Source: Corynebacterium gottingense (GTDB lineage: Bacteria > Actinomycetota > Actinomycetes > Mycobacteriales > Mycobacteriaceae). Taken from it: a DNA stretch of 64,000 bases. Positions 63,825 through 64,000 of the stretch are shown here, piece by piece; position 1 is the stretch's first letter; every line of letters starts with the position of its first letter. The stretch is taken from positions 264,966 through 328,965 of the forward strand of contig NZ_RDRE01000001.1 in the NCBI RefSeq assembly GCF_003693265.1, in the 5' to 3' direction. A program made the translations under genes and the position numbers. A model generated the notes under the pieces. That model saw only the letters and a list, made by a program, of their open reading frames with translations, was not told where the DNA came from and did no database searches.

Positions 63825-64000
63825 TTAGTGGGTCAGGCGCATGTTGTCTCCTTCTAGTGTGATGATCTCGGCACCGACGGCGAGCCGGTTGAGGATCGAC
63901 TCAGCGATGACAGCGTCGGGGATGGACTTGCACCATTCGATGGGGGCGAACTGGGATGTCACGATGGTCGCTCCTCGGTTTTCTCGTTCCGCAATGATGG
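63825..64000 (-). CDS. istB: IS21-family helper ATPase IstB, C-terminal part
   Basis: About 57 residues are visible; the rest lies beyond the window. The minus-strand frame reads IIAERENRGATIVTSQFAPIEW, then IPDAVIAESILNRLAVGAEII and ends EGDNMRLTH. The SQ.P..EW segment, the DA.IAE.ILNRL helix and the terminal GD.MR are typical of IstB, the AAA+ protein that assists the IS21 transposase. Confidence 0.85.
   Translation of the reverse strand, partial: IIAERENRGATIVTSQFAPIEWCKSIPDAVIAESILNRLAVGAEIITLEGDNMRLTH

Larger units (their letters stand above)
63729..64000 (-). mobile_element. IS21-family insertion element, partial
   Basis: The window ends inside this element. Its outer end probably begins near TGTTCAGACCACTGA at 63729. 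It carries repeats at 63758-63799 and the end of istB at 63825-64000. The terminal dinucleotide is inferred from IS21 relatives. Confidence 0.75.

Overview
The window looks like a chromosomal segment of a high-GC Corynebacterium. The evidence is the set of gene families (monomeric NADP isocitrate dehydrogenase, a methylcitrate cluster with a divergent PrpR/RamB-type regulator, fused AccBC, AccE, DUF3151, BsaP). A gene order from icd through trpS, upp, an amidohydrolase, a quinone-reductase flavoprotein, pyc, accBC, thtR and maf, which I recall from C. glutamicum, supports it. No rRNA, tRNA or CRISPR array was seen. The window opens inside ppc and ends inside an IS21-family istB.

From 1 to about 31 kb it is mostly central metabolism: ppc (partial), icd, exonuclease III, a TRIC-type membrane protein, bioB-bsaP behind a BioQ-like operator, a GntR/ABC operon, a decayed glutamine amidotransferase, trpS, a YihY/BrkB membrane protein, a D-Ala-D-Ala carboxypeptidase, a second TRIC-type protein, an unknown protein with an internal duplication, an NlpC/P60 pair, upp, an M20 amidohydrolase, an Lpd-like quinone reductase, prpR / prpD-prpB-prpC and pyc. 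PEP carboxylase and pyruvate carboxylase refill oxaloacetate. The prp genes convert propionyl-CoA plus oxaloacetate to pyruvate plus succinate. BioB-BsaP make the biotin that Pyc and AccBC need.

From 31 to 52 kb there are two paralogous secreted trypsin-like proteases flanking an HNH protein and a GNAT enzyme, then accBC and thtR, an ATP-grasp-like unknown, a NERD protein, a lipoprotein, DUF3151, a tandem pair of ankyrin-like genes, maf-accE-accD, an alkaline phosphatase remnant, an AddB/AddA-like helicase-nuclease pair, a DoxX-like protein and a small Cys-pair protein.

From about 52.4 kb to the end the DNA changes character (lower GC, Shine-Dalgarno and overlap-coupled genes). A multiply frameshifted DNA methyltransferase remnant is followed by an apparent operon: Phd/YefM-like protein, hsdM, hsdS, hsdR, a YgjP-type metallopeptidase, and an ImmA/IrrE metallopeptidase with an extra C-terminal domain. 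An IS21 element end follows. This is a defence island replacing a dead older restriction or modification gene.

Three sequence-level patterns cut across genes. First, at least eleven genes have a TANNNT hexamer exactly 7 nt before the start codon, implying leaderless mRNAs; this was used to choose starts. Second, the 11-mer GCTTATCGACG occurs 14 times on both strands in the first 52 kb, with further GCTTNTCGACG variants, and I found no copy in the island. Third, a DUF559-type gene after ppc is bracketed by a perfect inverted repeat over its start codon and an inverted array of 14-bp-periodic GGCTACG units behind it.
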